Below are positions 27,770-37,851 of a stretch of DNA of 64,000 bases, piece after piece. Each line of letters begins with the position of its first letter. The first letter of the stretch is position 1. The notes under the pieces were generated by a model. It searched no databases. It saw only the letters and a program-made list of their open reading frames with translations, and was not told the origin of the DNA. Source of the DNA: Xanthomonas hortorum pv. cynarae (GTDB taxonomy: Bacteria > Pseudomonadota > Gammaproteobacteria > Xanthomonadales > Xanthomonadaceae). Where the stretch lies: contig NZ_MDFM01000002.1 in NCBI RefSeq assembly GCF_002939985.1, positions 164,017-228,016 on the forward strand, given 5' to 3'. Both the position numbers and the translations under genes were made by a program.

Positions 27770-29841
27770 TACAGGTCCGCCATCTGATGTGCCTGCAAGG
27801 CCACGTACGGGGTTTCGCGGTCGCTACGCCGCGGGTTGCGGCGCGCAATCACGATGGTCTTGACCGCGTAGATCAGGATCGAGCCCACCACGAACAGGAA
27901 CAGCACCGTCAGCCCCGTGTTGACGTAGGCGTTGGTGACGATCTGCTGCATCTGCGCCACCGTCTTGGCCGGCGCGGTGATGGTGTTGCTGGCGATCGCG
28001 TCCTGATACTTGTGCGCCTGCGCCAGGAAACCCTGCGCCGGGTTGCTGTCGAAGATCTTGATCAGCCCTGCATACGTGGTGCAGATCAGCAACCACAGCG
28101 CCGGCACGATGGTGACCCAGGCGTAGCGGTCGCGCTTCATCTTGAACAGCACTACCGTGCCCAGCATCAGCGCGATCCCGGCCAGCATCTGGTTGGAGAT
28201 GCCGAACAACGGCCACAAGGTCTGGATGCCGCCGAACGGATCGATCACGCCGGTGTAAAGCAGATACCCCCACAGCGCCACGCACCCGGCGGTGGCGATG
28301 ATGTTGGCGGTCCACGACTCGGTCTTCTTCAATGCCGGGATGAAGTTGCCCAGCAGGTCCTGCAGCATGAAGCGGCCCGCGCGCGTACCCGCATCCACCG
28401 CAGTGAGGATGAACAGCGCTTCGAACAGGATGGCGAAGTGGTACCAGAACGCCATGGTGTCTTCGCCCGGCAGCAGCTGGTGCAGGATCTGTGCGATACC
28501 TACGGCCAGTGTGGGCGCACCACCGGCGCGTGCCAGGATGCTGTGCTCGCCGATGTCCTTTGCGGTGGCTTCCAAAATCTCGGGAGTGATCGCAAAGCCC
28601 CACTCGGAGACTTTGGCCGCCACCGCCACGGTGTCGCTGCCGACCAGCGAAGCAGGGCTGTTCATCGCGAAGTAGATGCCCGGCTCGATGATCGATGCGG
28701 CCACCAGCGCCATCACCGCCACGAACGATTCCATCAACATGCCGCCATAGCCGATGTAGCGCATGTGGCCTTCGTTGGCGAGCAACTTGGGCGTGGTGCC
28801 CGAGGCGATCAACGCGTGAAAGCCGGAGACTGCGCCACATGCAATGGTGATGAACAGGAACGGGAAGATGCCGCCCTTCCACACCGGGCCGTCGCCGGTG
28901 GAGGCGAACTGGGTCAATGCCGGCATTTTCAGATCCGGCATCACGACCAGGATGCCGATCGCCAGCGCCAGGATCGTGCCGATCTTGAGGAAGGTGGACA
29001 GGTAATCACGCGGGGCCAGCAGCAGCCACACCGGCAATACCGAGGCGACGAAGCCGTAGCCGATCAACATCCAGGTGATCTGCTTGGCGGTGAAGGTGAA
29101 GGCCGGGCCCCAGCTCGGGTCGGCGGCAACCTTGCCGCCCAGCCAGATCGCGCCCAGCAACAGGATCAGCCCGACCACCGAAATCTCGCCGATCTTGCCG
29201 ACCCGGATGTAGCGCATGTACACGCCCATCATCAGCGCGATCGGCATCGTGGCGATCACCGTGAACATACCCCACGGGCTTTCCGCCAATGCCTTGACCA
29301 CCACCATCGCCAGCACCGCCAGGATGATGATCATGATCAGGAAGGCGCCGAACAAGGCGATGGTGCCGGGCACCTGGCCCATTTCCTCGCGCACCAGATC
29401 GCCCAGCGAGCGGCCGTTGCGGCGGCTGGATAGAAACAGCACCACGAAGTCCTGCACCGCGCCGGCAAACACCACGCCGACCACCAGCCACAGCAGCCCG
29501 GGCAGGTAGCCCATCTGTGCGGCAAGCACCGGGCCGACCAAAGGCCCGGCGCCGGCAATCGCGGCGAAGTGGTGGCCGAACAGCACATGCTTGTTGGTGG
29601 GCACGTAGTCCAGGCCGTCGTTGTTGCTCACCGCCGGCGTGGCGCGGGTGATGTCCAGCTGCATCACCTTGTCGGCGATGAACAGACTGTAGAACCGGTA
29701 GGCGATCAGATAGATCGAGACGGCGGCAACCACGATCCACAACGCGTTGATATGTTCGCCGCGCCTCAGCGCCACGGTACCCAGACAGAACGCGGCCAGC
29801 AGCGCCAGCGCGCCCCAGGCCAACTTCGAGAACCCTTTCAT
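27769..29841 (-). CDS. cstA: Carbon starvation protein A / pyruvate transporter family
   Basis: The protein has 690 residues and about 16-18 membrane segments, close in length to E. coli CstA. The family signature is clear: [20 protein letters not shown], then [20 protein letters not shown]. Other conserved parts are [18 protein letters not shown] and [20 protein letters not shown]. Members import pyruvate, and some are linked to peptide use, when carbon is scarce. It forms an operon with ybdD. Confidence 0.95.
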   Translation of the reverse strand: MKGFSKLAWGALALLAAFCLGTVALRRGEHINALWIVVAAVSIYLIAYRFYSLFIADKVMQLDITRATPAVSNNDGLDYVPTNKHVLFGHHFAAIAGAGPLVGPVLAAQMGYLPGLLWLVVGVVFAGAVQDFVVLFLSSRRNGRSLGDLVREEMGQVPGTIALFGAFLIMIIILAVLAMVVVKALAESPWGMFTVIATMPIALMMGVYMRYIRVGKIGEISVVGLILLLGAIWLGGKVAADPSWGPAFTFTAKQITWMLIGYGFVASVLPVWLLLAPRDYLSTFLKIGTILALAIGILVVMPDLKMPALTQFASTGDGPVWKGGIFPFLFITIACGAVSGFHALIASGTTPKLLANEGHMRYIGYGGMLMESFVAVMALVAASIIEPGIYFAMNSPASLVGSDTVAVAAKVSEWGFAITPEILEATAKDIGEHSILARAGGAPTLAVGIAQILHQLLPGEDTMAFWYHFAILFEALFILTAVDAGTRAGRFMLQDLLGNFIPALKKTESWTANIIATAGCVALWGYLLYTGVIDPFGGIQTLWPLFGISNQMLAGIALMLGTVVLFKMKRDRYAWVTIVPALWLLICTTYAGLIKIFDSNPAQGFLAQAHKYQDAIASNTITAPAKTVAQMQQIVTNAYVNTGLTVLFLFVVGSILIYAVKTIVIARRNPRRSDRETPYVALQAHQMADL

Positions 29842-30095
29842 GCATGCCCCTCAGGAACGATTCACTTAAGGGTCACCCCCTGCCTGCCTGCGGTCAATGG
29901 TGCCGTTCCGGGCTGGAGTAAAACTTTAGTTGTAGAGCGTCTTGGCTGCACTGGGTGATCGCGACGTGGCAGCCAGGCGCAACAGCCGGACGCGGCAGCC
30001 AGGCAATAGAACGATCGGTTGCGCCGGCCGCGGTTGGGACGCCTGTCGCGCGCATCCATCATGTGAGGCTATTCAATCCGCACAGGGAGAGTTCG

Positions 30096-30956
30096 ATGAG
30101 CGCCACCTCCACCACCGCAGCGGTCCAAGTGCTGCGCACGATTCGTGGCATGCCCACCTCCGACGGTGCCGGGGTCAAGCTGACCCGCGTGATCGGCACC
30201 CAACAGTTGCCCGACCTGGACCCGTTTCTGATGCTGGACGAGTTCGGCACCGACAAGGCAGAGGACTATCTGGCCGGATTCCCCAGCCACCCGCATCGCG
30301 GCTTCGAGACGGTGACCTACATGCTCGACGGCCGCATGCGGCACAAGGACAACCACGGCAACGAGGGCCTGCTGACCCCGGGCAGCGTGCAGTGGATGAC
30401 CGCCGGGCGCGGGCTGATCCATTCGGAAATGCCCGAGCAGGAGTCCGGGCGCATGCGCGGCTTCCAGCTGTGGGTGAACCTGCCGGCGCGCGACAAGATG
30501 ACCGAGCCCAAGTATCAGGAATACGCACCGGAGAGCATTCCGATCGCGCATCCGGCGCCCGGTGTGACGGTCAAGGTGATCGCCGGAACCGTCGGCGAGG
30601 TGCGCGGGCCGATCGTGCAACCCGCCACCGACCCGCTGTATCTGGATATCGCACTCGCGCCGAACGTCAGCTGGGACTACGTGCTGCCCAGCGGGCACAA
30701 CGCATTCGCGTATGCCTTCGAAGGCGCGCTGACGGTGGGCGAGGGCGATGCTTCGCGCGCGCTGCCGGCGCAGGAGCTGGCAGTGCTGGGCGGTGGCGAG
30801 CGTTTGACGCTGCACGCCGGTGCCGAGGGTGCGCAGCTGATCCTGGTCGCGGGCCGCCCGCTCAACGAGCCGGTGATGCGGCACGGCCCGTTCGTGATGA
30901 ATACCAAGCAGGAATTGATGCAGGCCTTTGTCGATTTCCAGGAGGGTCGGTTTTGA
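30096..30956 (+). CDS. Pirin family protein (first of two)
   Basis: The protein has 286 residues from the ATG at 30096, with AGGGAGAG upstream. The bicupin signature FPSHPHRGFETVTYMLDG holds two metal-binding histidines. SVQWMTAGRGLIHSEMP supplies the third histidine and the glutamate. Pirins bind iron, and some have quercetin dioxygenase activity; their role in bacteria varies. It is followed 33 bp later by an OsmC-family gene on the same strand, which suggests a redox- or stress-linked operon. Confidence 0.9.
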   Translation: MSATSTTAAVQVLRTIRGMPTSDGAGVKLTRVIGTQQLPDLDPFLMLDEFGTDKAEDYLAGFPSHPHRGFETVTYMLDGRMRHKDNHGNEGLLTPGSVQWMTAGRGLIHSEMPEQESGRMRGFQLWVNLPARDKMTEPKYQEYAPESIPIAHPAPGVTVKVIAGTVGEVRGPIVQPATDPLYLDIALAPNVSWDYVLPSGHNAFAYAFEGALTVGEGDASRALPAQELAVLGGGERLTLHAGAEGAQLILVAGRPLNEPVMRHGPFVMNTKQELMQAFVDFQEGRF

Positions 30957-30989
30957 ACCGGCCCGCTCGAGCCACCGTGGGAGAGCGTC

Positions 30990-31421
30990 ATGAGTGACAG
31001 ACCCGTCAGCGTCAGCACCGGCGCAGTGCCGTACACCGTGAGCATCCACGATGGTCGGCACACCTGGAACGCCGATACCCAGCCGGCCAACGGCGGTGCC
31101 GACGCCGGGCCGGATCCCGAGTCGCAGGTGTTGGGCGCGTTGGGTGCCTGCACTGCGATCACGGTGTCGATGGTGGCGGCGCGCAAGCAGTGGCCGCTGA
31201 CGGCGGTGCACGTGCATCTGCATTACACCCAGCGCGGCGCTGCGGGCACGGTGATCACGCGTGAGATCGTGCTCGACGGTGCGCTGGGTGAGGATCAGCG
31301 CACGCGTCTGCTGGAAGTGGCCGAGAAATGCCCGATCCATCGCCTGCTGACCGGGCAGGTGCAAATCGACAGCGCATTGCAAACCGGCACAGTGGCAGAC
31401 ACTGGAACAACCCAAACCTGA
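30990..31421 (+). CDS. OsmC family peroxiredoxin-like protein
   Basis: The protein has 143 residues, with a ribosome-binding site GGGAGAG before the ATG. Both reactive cysteines of the family are in place, in LGALGACTAITVSM and EKCPIHRLLTG. OsmC/Ohr proteins reduce organic hydroperoxides with thiols. I cannot separate OsmC from Ohr or YhfA subgroups with certainty. It follows a pirin gene in the same orientation. Confidence 0.88.
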   Translation: MSDRPVSVSTGAVPYTVSIHDGRHTWNADTQPANGGADAGPDPESQVLGALGACTAITVSMVAARKQWPLTAVHVHLHYTQRGAAGTVITREIVLDGALGEDQRTRLLEVAEKCPIHRLLTGQVQIDSALQTGTVADTGTTQT

Positions 31422-31519
31422 GAATGCGCTACGCGGCCCGGCCGGCCGATCAGCGCCGGTTAGCTCGTCGCTGGTCATCGCTCATCGCTGCTTGCGCACC
31501 ATGCCGCGTGGATTGCAGC

Positions 31520-31685
31520 CCGGATGGGTTTAGCGCTGTAACGCCAGGCTGGCCGGCTGCAAATCCATGTTCTGCACCAGCGACTGCATCAAGGCCAGCT
31601 CTCCGGATGGGTTTAGCGCTGTAACGCCAGGCTGGCCGGCTGCAAATCCATGTTCTGCACCAGCGACTGCATCAAGGCCAGCTCT
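31520..31685. repeat. 83-bp direct tandem duplication
   Basis: The 83 bases at 31520-31602 and 31603-31685 appear identical, each beginning CCGGATGGGTTTAGCGCTG. The second copy contains the last 24 codons of the minus-strand hypothetical gene, including the stop. The first copy is therefore a duplicated gene end lying downstream. The duplication looks recent because I see no differences between the copies. Confidence 0.92.
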
Positions 31686-32074
31686 TCGGTATTGGCGCCG
31701 TCGATCCACAGCTGCGCGTAGCGCTTCTTGCCCAGCTCGACCACGGTGACGCGGCGCGATTCCATGCCCGGCAGCTGACGGCCGCCCAGATCGAGCTTGT
31801 ACCAGTAAAAGTCTTCCTGCTGGATCTGGCCTTTTTCCGCGCGTCGGTCACGTGCCAGCGTCATTGCCGGGTCGCGGGTGGTGAGCATTACGCCCACGAC
31901 CTGGCGACCGTCGGCCGTCACGGCCTTGCAGACCAGATAATCGGCGCCTGCGAGTTCGTTCCATTGCAGCCCGGAGGCCGGCGGCAGTGGCGGGCAGACC
32001 GGCGAGGTTTGTGCGTAAGCGGTGGCGGCGGCCAACAGCAAGCTCAGGCCGACAAGGCAGGATGCGGACTTCAT
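31613..32074 (-). CDS. Exported hypothetical protein
   Basis: The protein has 153 residues and a clear signal peptide: a hydrophobic core near CLVGLSLLLAAATA, probable cleavage after AYA. The mature part has cysteines near SPVCPPLPPASG and LVCKAVTADG, and ends with a leucine-rich helix (EELALMQSLVQNMDLQPASL). I do not recognise the family. It is probably periplasmic. Its 3' end is duplicated just downstream. Confidence 0.75.
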   Translation of the reverse strand: MKSASCLVGLSLLLAAATAYAQTSPVCPPLPPASGLQWNELAGADYLVCKAVTADGRQVVGVMLTTRDPAMTLARDRRAEKGQIQQEDFYWYKLDLGGRQLPGMESRRVTVVELGKKRYAQLWIDGANTEELALMQSLVQNMDLQPASLALQR

Positions 32075-32330
32075 TCAAGTGTTCCCCGGCGATGGATGAC
32101 TGCGCAGGGGCGATGCCTTCCAGCGTGTCGTCGTAACAGCCCGTGCGCTCCCCGCCCGGCTGTGCCTCGCACGCAGCATGCCCCCGACCTAGAGCGACAT
32201 CACTACCACAGTTTTGTCTGCAAGCTCAAGCGTGGTCGCAAACATGGCTGGAATTGGCTGTGCGCAGGGGCACTCGGGCTTCGGGATCGATTCGAGACTT
32301 GGGCGTATCGCCGCGCCCGCATCGCTGTCT

Positions 32331-33221
32331 TCAGGGGTAATTGACCGGCTTGGGCGCCGGGGTCTCCGGCAATGGAATGAATTCCTTGTCGTCGCCGGGA
32401 ATGCTGCCGAAACGACCGGCCTGCCAGTCGTCCTTGGCCTGCTCGATGCGCTCCTTGGAGCTGGACACGAAGTTCCACCACAGGTGACGCGGGCCATCCA
32501 ACGGCTCGCCGCCGAGCAGCATCGCCTTGAGCGGCGTCTTGGCACGCAGCCGTCCGCGCGCGCCGGGCGAGGGGACAATCAGATGGCGGGCAGGAACATC
32601 CGCGCCATCCAGTTGCGCATCGCCTTCGAGAATATAGAGCGCGCGTTCGAGGTGGCCGGTGTCCAGGTCGATTTCGGCATCGGGCTGCAGATCGATCGCC
32701 ACGTTGAGCGTATCGCTGAAGACCTTGACCGGCGATTCTTCGCCATAGGCACGCCCGGCGATCACGCGCAGCAAGGCGCCATCGCGGCGTTGTTGCGGCA
32801 AGCTGGCGGCGGCATGGTGGTAGAACGCCGGTGCGGTTTCTTCGGCCGAGCGCGGCAGCGCGACCCAGGTCTGCATGCCGTGCAATGCATGCTCGCGCGC
32901 GCGCTCGGGGCCGGGTGTGCGTTCGGAATGGGCGATGCCGCGGCCGGCGGTCATCCAGTTGACGTCGCCGGCGCGAATCACCTGATCGGAGCCGAGCGTG
33001 TCGCGGTGGCCGATCTCGCCGGACCACAGAAACGTCACCGTGGCCAGGCCGATATGCGGATGCGGGCGCACGTCGATGCCGTGATCCGGTTCCAGCACGG
33101 CCGGGCCCATCTGGTCGACGAACACGAACGGGCCGATGCTGCGCGCCTGGAGGGTGGGCACGGCGCGGCGAACTTCCAGCCCGCCGATGTCATGGACGCG
33201 TGGAGCGATGATCGTGGTCAT
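32331..33221 (-). CDS. Pirin family protein (second of two)
   Basis: The protein has 296 residues. Metal-binding motifs are present in RPHPHIGLATVTFLW and VNWMTAGRGIAHSERTPG. It differs from the first pirin (30096-30956) by the C-terminal extension that starts near GGEPLDGPRHLWWNFVSSS, which is typical of the longer bacterial pirin subgroup. Two pirins within 3 kb on opposite strands are not obviously a recent duplication, because their sequences differ widely. The target is unknown. Confidence 0.9.
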   Translation of the reverse strand: MTTIIAPRVHDIGGLEVRRAVPTLQARSIGPFVFVDQMGPAVLEPDHGIDVRPHPHIGLATVTFLWSGEIGHRDTLGSDQVIRAGDVNWMTAGRGIAHSERTPGPERAREHALHGMQTWVALPRSAEETAPAFYHHAAASLPQQRRDGALLRVIAGRAYGEESPVKVFSDTLNVAIDLQPDAEIDLDTGHLERALYILEGDAQLDGADVPARHLIVPSPGARGRLRAKTPLKAMLLGGEPLDGPRHLWWNFVSSSKERIEQAKDDWQAGRFGSIPGDDKEFIPLPETPAPKPVNYP

Positions 33222-33335
33222 GGCGGCGGCTCGTGGCGATCGAAGGAGAGCGCAAGCTTCGCACGCGCGCGCGCGCGATGGCGGCCGAGTGGCTGGGCAA
33301 GACGGTACGTTCCGCGTTGTTGCCGGCGCCGGCGG

Positions 33336-34049
33336 TCAGCCCAGCAGGTCGCCTTGCACGTCGGACATGACCTCGCCGCGCCGCGAGGCCAGCCGGTCGG
33401 CCAGACGCGTGGGCTCGGGCAGGCGATACGCGCGCAGCGTGCGCAGTGTCCACTCAAGCGCGCCCTGCATGGAGACGCGATGCCCGGGCGAGACGATCAG
33501 CGGGTTGCAGCGCGGCTTGCTGCGTAGCGCCCAACCGATCTGCATGCCTGCGAGCAGGATCGGGCTGTGCTCGCCGCGTTCGGGTCCGGGTTCGGTAAAG
33601 CTGCCGGCCAGACGCTGCTTGGCCACACCGATGCACGGCAGCCCGGTCACCACGCCGAAATGCGCGGCGATGCCCAACTTGCGTGGATGCGCGATGCCCT
33701 GGCCATCGATAAAGACCAGATCCGGCGTGCGCGAGAGCAACGCCAGTGCCTGCAGCAACGCAGGCAGTTCGCGAAAACTGAGCAGGCCGGGCACATACGG
33801 CATCGAGGTGGGCAAGCGCGCTACATGCGTTTCCAGCGGCAGCAGGGTGTGCGCATCCAGCAGCACCGCTGCGGCGCGCGTGGTCTGGCCATCGTCTTCG
33901 AAGCCGACGTCGAAACCGGCCAGCACCTGCGGTGCCGTACTGACTTGATCCTGTAACACCACGCGCTGTGCCAGTTGCTGTTGCAACTGTCTTGCCTGGA
34001 GGATGCTGCCGTCCCAGCCGGCAAAGACGGGAGTGTTCGTCGCTTGCAT
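33336..34049 (-). CDS. nfi: Endonuclease V
   Basis: The protein has 237 residues from the ATG at 34049; the much longer open frame upstream is a shadow of gpmA and flanking DNA. The catalytic acids are visible in [23 protein letters not shown] and [15 protein letters not shown], followed by [16 protein letters not shown]. Endonuclease V cuts the second phosphodiester bond 3' of deoxyinosine and starts repair of deaminated adenine. It stands back to back with gpmA, with about 100 bp between starts. Confidence 0.93.
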   Translation of the reverse strand: MQATNTPVFAGWDGSILQARQLQQQLAQRVVLQDQVSTAPQVLAGFDVGFEDDGQTTRAAAVLLDAHTLLPLETHVARLPTSMPYVPGLLSFRELPALLQALALLSRTPDLVFIDGQGIAHPRKLGIAAHFGVVTGLPCIGVAKQRLAGSFTEPGPERGEHSPILLAGMQIGWALRSKPRCNPLIVSPGHRVSMQGALEWTLRTLRAYRLPEPTRLADRLASRRGEVMSDVQGDLLG

Positions 34050-34151
34050 GGTCACAGCATCGCGCGCCGCACGTAGCGATCTCGTGCACGCCAGCAATGC
34101 GCTGGCTGCCGCTACAATCGCAGACTGATCGGCCCCCATCGGAGAACCTGA

Positions 34152-34901
34152 GTGACCCGCAAACTCGTACTGCTGCGCCATGGCCAGAGCCAATGGAATC
34201 TGGACAACCGTTTCACCGGCTGGGTGGATGTGGAACTCACCGAGCAGGGCCGCCAGGAAGCCGCCACCGCCGGCAAGCTGATGAAGGACGAGGGCCTGCA
34301 GTTCGATGTGGCCCACACCTCGGTGCTCAAGCGCGCCATCCACACGCTGCAGGGCGCGCTGAAGGAACTCGATCAGGACTGGCTGCCGGTGTCCAAGAGC
34401 TGGCGCCTCAACGAGCGCCATTACGGCGGCTTGCAAGGCTTGGACAAGGCCGAAACCGCTGCCAAGCACGGCGAGGAACAGGTCAAGATCTGGCGCCGTT
34501 CCTACGACATTCCGCCGCCGGCGATGGACGTCGACGATCCGGGTCATCCATGTCACGACCGCCGTTACGCCACGCTGGATCGCAATGCATTGCCGGGCAC
34601 CGAGTCGCTGGCGACCACGCTGGTGCGCGTGCTGCCGTACTGGCACGACGCGATCGCCCCGCAGTTGAAGGCCGGGCAGACCGTGCTGGTGACCGCGCAC
34701 GGCAACTCGCTGCGCGCGCTGTACAAGTACCTCAATGACGTCTCCAACGAGCAGATCCTGGAACTCAACATCCCGACCGGCATTCCGTTGTTGTTCGAGC
34801 TGGACGACGAGCTGCAGGTGCAGAACTTCCGCTACCTGGGCGACCCGGAAGCGGCCAAGCGCGCGGCCGAAGCGGTGGCAAACCAGGGCAAGGCGAAGTA
34901 A
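34152..34901 (+). CDS. gpmA: 2,3-bisphosphoglycerate-dependent phosphoglycerate mutase
   Basis: The protein has 249 residues from a GTG at 34152, with GGAG 7 bases before it. The phosphohistidine motif [20 protein letters not shown] is at the N-terminus, and [11 protein letters not shown] holds the second histidine. Length and [12 protein letters not shown] identify GpmA. It interconverts 3- and 2-phosphoglycerate in glycolysis and gluconeogenesis. A strong hairpin follows about 90 bp after the stop. Confidence 0.96.
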   Translation: MTRKLVLLRHGQSQWNLDNRFTGWVDVELTEQGRQEAATAGKLMKDEGLQFDVAHTSVLKRAIHTLQGALKELDQDWLPVSKSWRLNERHYGGLQGLDKAETAAKHGEEQVKIWRRSYDIPPPAMDVDDPGHPCHDRRYATLDRNALPGTESLATTLVRVLPYWHDAIAPQLKAGQTVLVTAHGNSLRALYKYLNDVSNEQILELNIPTGIPLLFELDDELQVQNFRYLGDPEAAKRAAEAVANQGKAK

Positions 34902-34992
34902 GCGCGGCGTTCGCTGGCTGCGTGCAGTGCGCGTAGCGCGTCGCGGGTTTCGCTTCGCGCGGTCGGATGACGCGTGCGGGTTTGAAGCGTGA

Positions 34993-35025
34993 GCGGTGCC
35001 TGTTCGTGGATCGAACAGGCACCGC
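34993..35025 (+). terminator. Perfect 14-bp hairpin after gpmA
   Basis: GCGGTGCCTGTTCG and CGAACAGGCACCGC pair perfectly around a 5-base loop. The T-run is weak (TGTGTTCTTG). It lies about 90 bp after gpmA and 25 bp before the next start, so it may end the gpmA transcript or act as an RNA structure. Confidence 0.6.
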
Positions 35026-35050
35026 ATGCGTGTGTTCTTGCAGGGGAGAC

Positions 35051-35371
35051 ATGATGTCCGGCAAACGTAAAACGCAGCAGATGAGTGCCACCTACTGCCG
35101 CGCGTATCTGGTGACCTTGGGGCTGCTGTTGGCCGGTGGGGGCGGTGCGTTCGGCGTGCTGGCCAATGGCCGTGTGTCCGGTTCGGCGATGGGGGTAGCG
35201 CTGCTGATCTGCGTGGTTGGGGTGTTGCTGCTGGCGTTCGGGCTGTTTGGGCCGTCGCGGCAGATGGAATCCTGGGCGGACGCAGCGTCCGGGCATGAGG
35301 TCGCGTTGGTGCTGATGGTGTTGGCGTATCCGGTGTACCTGTTGATGGCACCGTTTTACGCACGCAAGTAA
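35051..35371 (+). CDS. Small integral membrane protein
   Basis: The protein has 106 residues from the ATG at 35051, with GGGAGA before it. Three hydrophobic segments are visible: near [39 protein letters not shown] and [20 protein letters not shown] do not recognise a family. It may be a small inner-membrane protein of the cell envelope. Confidence 0.7.
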   Translation: MMSGKRKTQQMSATYCRAYLVTLGLLLAGGGGAFGVLANGRVSGSAMGVALLICVVGVLLLAFGLFGPSRQMESWADAASGHEVALVLMVLAYPVYLLMAPFYARK

Positions 35372-35594
35372 CTGCATTCGATGGCGCGTCATGCGCCGGA
35401 AGGCAGCGTTCGATCAGTTGGCGACAGGACGTCATGAGCGCCCGGTTGGATGGCGCACAGATGATCTTTCCCCAAAGCGCGATCTCTGACGTCAGGGCGT
35501 CGTGGTGTCGCTGCAATGACTTGCGTGGTTGTCTTTCGGACGATCGCCTACTTTTCGACTGCGCATGACGCGGTCTTGTGCCTTGGAGAATTCA

Positions 35595-37697
35595 ATGATG
35601 TTGAGCAAGTTCGCCCCGCTATCGCTTGCGGTGGCCATCGCGGTGATGCTGTCGGCATGCGGTAAATCCGATGACGCTGCAAAGCCGGCGTTTACTGCGC
35701 CACAGGCCGCGCCAACCAGGGTGGATGTCTCCAAGCTCGATGCGCCGATCGTGGCGTTCGGCATCAACGATCTGGATCCGGCCATCAACGCGTGCCAGGA
35801 CCTCAACGGATTCGTCAACGCCAAGTGGCTCAAGGCCAACCCGGTGCCGCCCGATCGCACCAGCTGGGGCAGTTCCGAAGTGCTGGCCGAGCGCTCCTTG
35901 ACCATCCAGCACGCGTTGGTGGAGCAGCTGGCGCGCGGCAATCTGTCGGCCGGTTCGGTGGATGCCAAGATCGCCGATCTGTGGCGCACCGGCTCGGACG
36001 AAGCGGCGATCGACAAGGCCGGCATCACGCCGCTGCAGCCGCAGTTGAAGGCGATCGACGCGCTGACCGATGCGCCGGCCATCGCGGCGTGGTTGCGCAA
36101 TAGCTATGCGCAGGGCCAGGGCTTCATGTTCTCGTTCGGCGCCAATGCCGATTACAAGAATTCCGAACAGATGATCGCCTACGCGGGGCAGGGCGGTCTG
36201 GGCCTGCCCGAGAAGGGCTATTACACCGATCCGGCGCAGGCCAGGATCCGCGAGCAGTACGTGGCCTATATCGCACGCGTGCTGGAATTGTCCGGCGTTC
36301 CGGCAGCGCAGGCCGCCACCCAGGCCAAGGCGGTGATGGCGTTCGAAACGCGCCTGGCCAACGCCTCGCTGTCGCGCATCGAACTGCGCGACCCGGCCAA
36401 GCGCTACAACCCGGTCGATGTGACCGGTGCCAATGCGGTGACGCCACACTTCGATTGGCAGGCGTTTTTCACTGAGCTCGAGGTGCCGGCCGCCACGTTC
36501 TCGTTGAGCCAGCCGGGCTACTTCGCCGAGCTCGATGCGATGCTGGCCGACACGCCGGTGGATACGTGGAAGGCGTACCTGCGTTTCCACAGCGTGGATG
36601 AGGCGGCGCCGTATCTGGCCAAGCCGTTCGAGCAGGCCAACTTCGATTTCTACGCCAAGACGCTGCGTGGTCAAAAAGACATGCTGCCGCGCTGGAAGCG
36701 CACCTTGAACGCGGTCAACGAGGCGATGGGCGAGGCGCTGGGCCAGCTCTATGTGCAATCTGCGTTCTCGGCCGAGTCGAAGGAGCAGATGCAGCAGCTG
36801 GTGCAGAACCTGTCCGTCGCGCTCAAGGCGCGGCTGGAAAAACTCGACTGGATGAGCGCGGAAACCAAGCAGCGCGCGCTGGAAAAATGGGCCAGCTTCA
36901 CGCCCAAGATCGGCTACCCGGATCAGTGGCGCGATTGGTCGGGACTGGAAACCCGTGGCGATGGGTTTCTGGCCAATATGCAGGCCGCGCAGGCGTTCAA
37001 CTATCGCTACATGCTGGACAAGATCGGCAAGCCGGTCGACAAGCGCGAGTGGCATATGACCCCGCAAACGGTGAACGCGTACTACAACGCCACCCGCAAC
37101 GAGATCGTGTTTCCGGCGGCGATCCTGCAACCGCCGTTCTTCGACCCCAAGGCCGACCCGGCGTTGAACTACGGGGGTATCGGCGCGGTGATCGGGCACG
37201 AGATGATGCATGGCTACGACGACTCGGGCAGCCAGTTCGATGCCAAGGGCAACTTCGATACCTGGTGGACCGATGCGGACCGCAAGTTGTTTACCCAACG
37301 CACCGATCAGTTGGTGGCGCAGTTCGATGGCTACGAGGCGGTCCCTGGCGTCAACGTCAAAGGCAAACTGACCTTGGGCGAAAACATCGGCGACCTCGGT
37401 GGCCTGACCGTGGCCTTCGATGCCTTGCAGATGGCGTTGAAGGAACAGCCGGACGCCAACAAACAGATCGATGGCTATACGCAGGATCAGCGCTTCTTCA
37501 TGAACTGGGCCACGGTGTGGCGCCGCAACTTCACCGATGGCGAATTGCGCGTGCGCTTGAACACCGACCCGCATGCGCCGGCCAATTTCCGCGCCAATGG
37601 TGCGCCGTCGAACATGCCGGCGTTTGCGCAGGCATTCCAGTGCAAGCCTGGCGATGCGATGGTGCGTGGGGACAAGGAGCGCGTCGCGATCTGGTAA
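35595..37697 (+). CDS. M13 family metallopeptidase, lipoprotein
   Basis: The protein has 700 residues from the ATG at 35595, with a GGAGA before it. The signal peptide ends in the lipobox LSAC (Cys22), so it should be a periplasmic or outer-membrane lipoprotein. The zinc motif HEMMH lies at residues 535-539, with GENIGDLGGL about 55 residues later, as in neprilysin/PepO. The C-terminus VAIW matches the short hydrophobic end of the family. It cleaves peptides. Xanthomonads often carry several M13 paralogues, so no gene symbol is given. Confidence 0.93.
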   Translation: MMLSKFAPLSLAVAIAVMLSACGKSDDAAKPAFTAPQAAPTRVDVSKLDAPIVAFGINDLDPAINACQDLNGFVNAKWLKANPVPPDRTSWGSSEVLAERSLTIQHALVEQLARGNLSAGSVDAKIADLWRTGSDEAAIDKAGITPLQPQLKAIDALTDAPAIAAWLRNSYAQGQGFMFSFGANADYKNSEQMIAYAGQGGLGLPEKGYYTDPAQARIREQYVAYIARVLELSGVPAAQAATQAKAVMAFETRLANASLSRIELRDPAKRYNPVDVTGANAVTPHFDWQAFFTELEVPAATFSLSQPGYFAELDAMLADTPVDTWKAYLRFHSVDEAAPYLAKPFEQANFDFYAKTLRGQKDMLPRWKRTLNAVNEAMGEALGQLYVQSAFSAESKEQMQQLVQNLSVALKARLEKLDWMSAETKQRALEKWASFTPKIGYPDQWRDWSGLETRGDGFLANMQAAQAFNYRYMLDKIGKPVDKREWHMTPQTVNAYYNATRNEIVFPAAILQPPFFDPKADPALNYGGIGAVIGHEMMHGYDDSGSQFDAKGNFDTWWTDADRKLFTQRTDQLVAQFDGYEAVPGVNVKGKLTLGENIGDLGGLTVAFDALQMALKEQPDANKQIDGYTQDQRFFMNWATVWRRNFTDGELRVRLNTDPHAPANFRANGAPSNMPAFAQAFQCKPGDAMVRGDKERVAIW

Positions 37698-37712
37698 GCG
37701 TGATTGCATCCA

Positions 37713-37766
37713 GCGAGCACTGTTGCGGCAGTGCTCGCCGAAAACCCGCTGTTTTTGCGGGGTTTG
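37713..37766 (+). terminator. Double hairpin after the M13 peptidase gene
   Basis: The first stem, GCGAGCACTG / CAGTGCTCGC, starts 15 bases after the stop. A second hairpin, AAACCCGC / GCGGGGTTT with a T-rich loop, follows within 5 bases. Together they probably end the peptidase transcript. Confidence 0.6.
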
Positions 37767-37851
37767 TCGAGCTCGCTTGTGCGCTTGCGTCTGCACATCG
37801 GCATGCAGGAGCAGCGTCTAGACTGCCGCGCTGTGCATCACGGGGGCGGCA

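Noticed and set aside
34050..35516. Upstream extension of the endonuclease V frame to 726 codons
   Set aside because: The extension runs opposite gpmA and the small membrane protein gene. Endonuclease V begins properly at 34049 with normal length.
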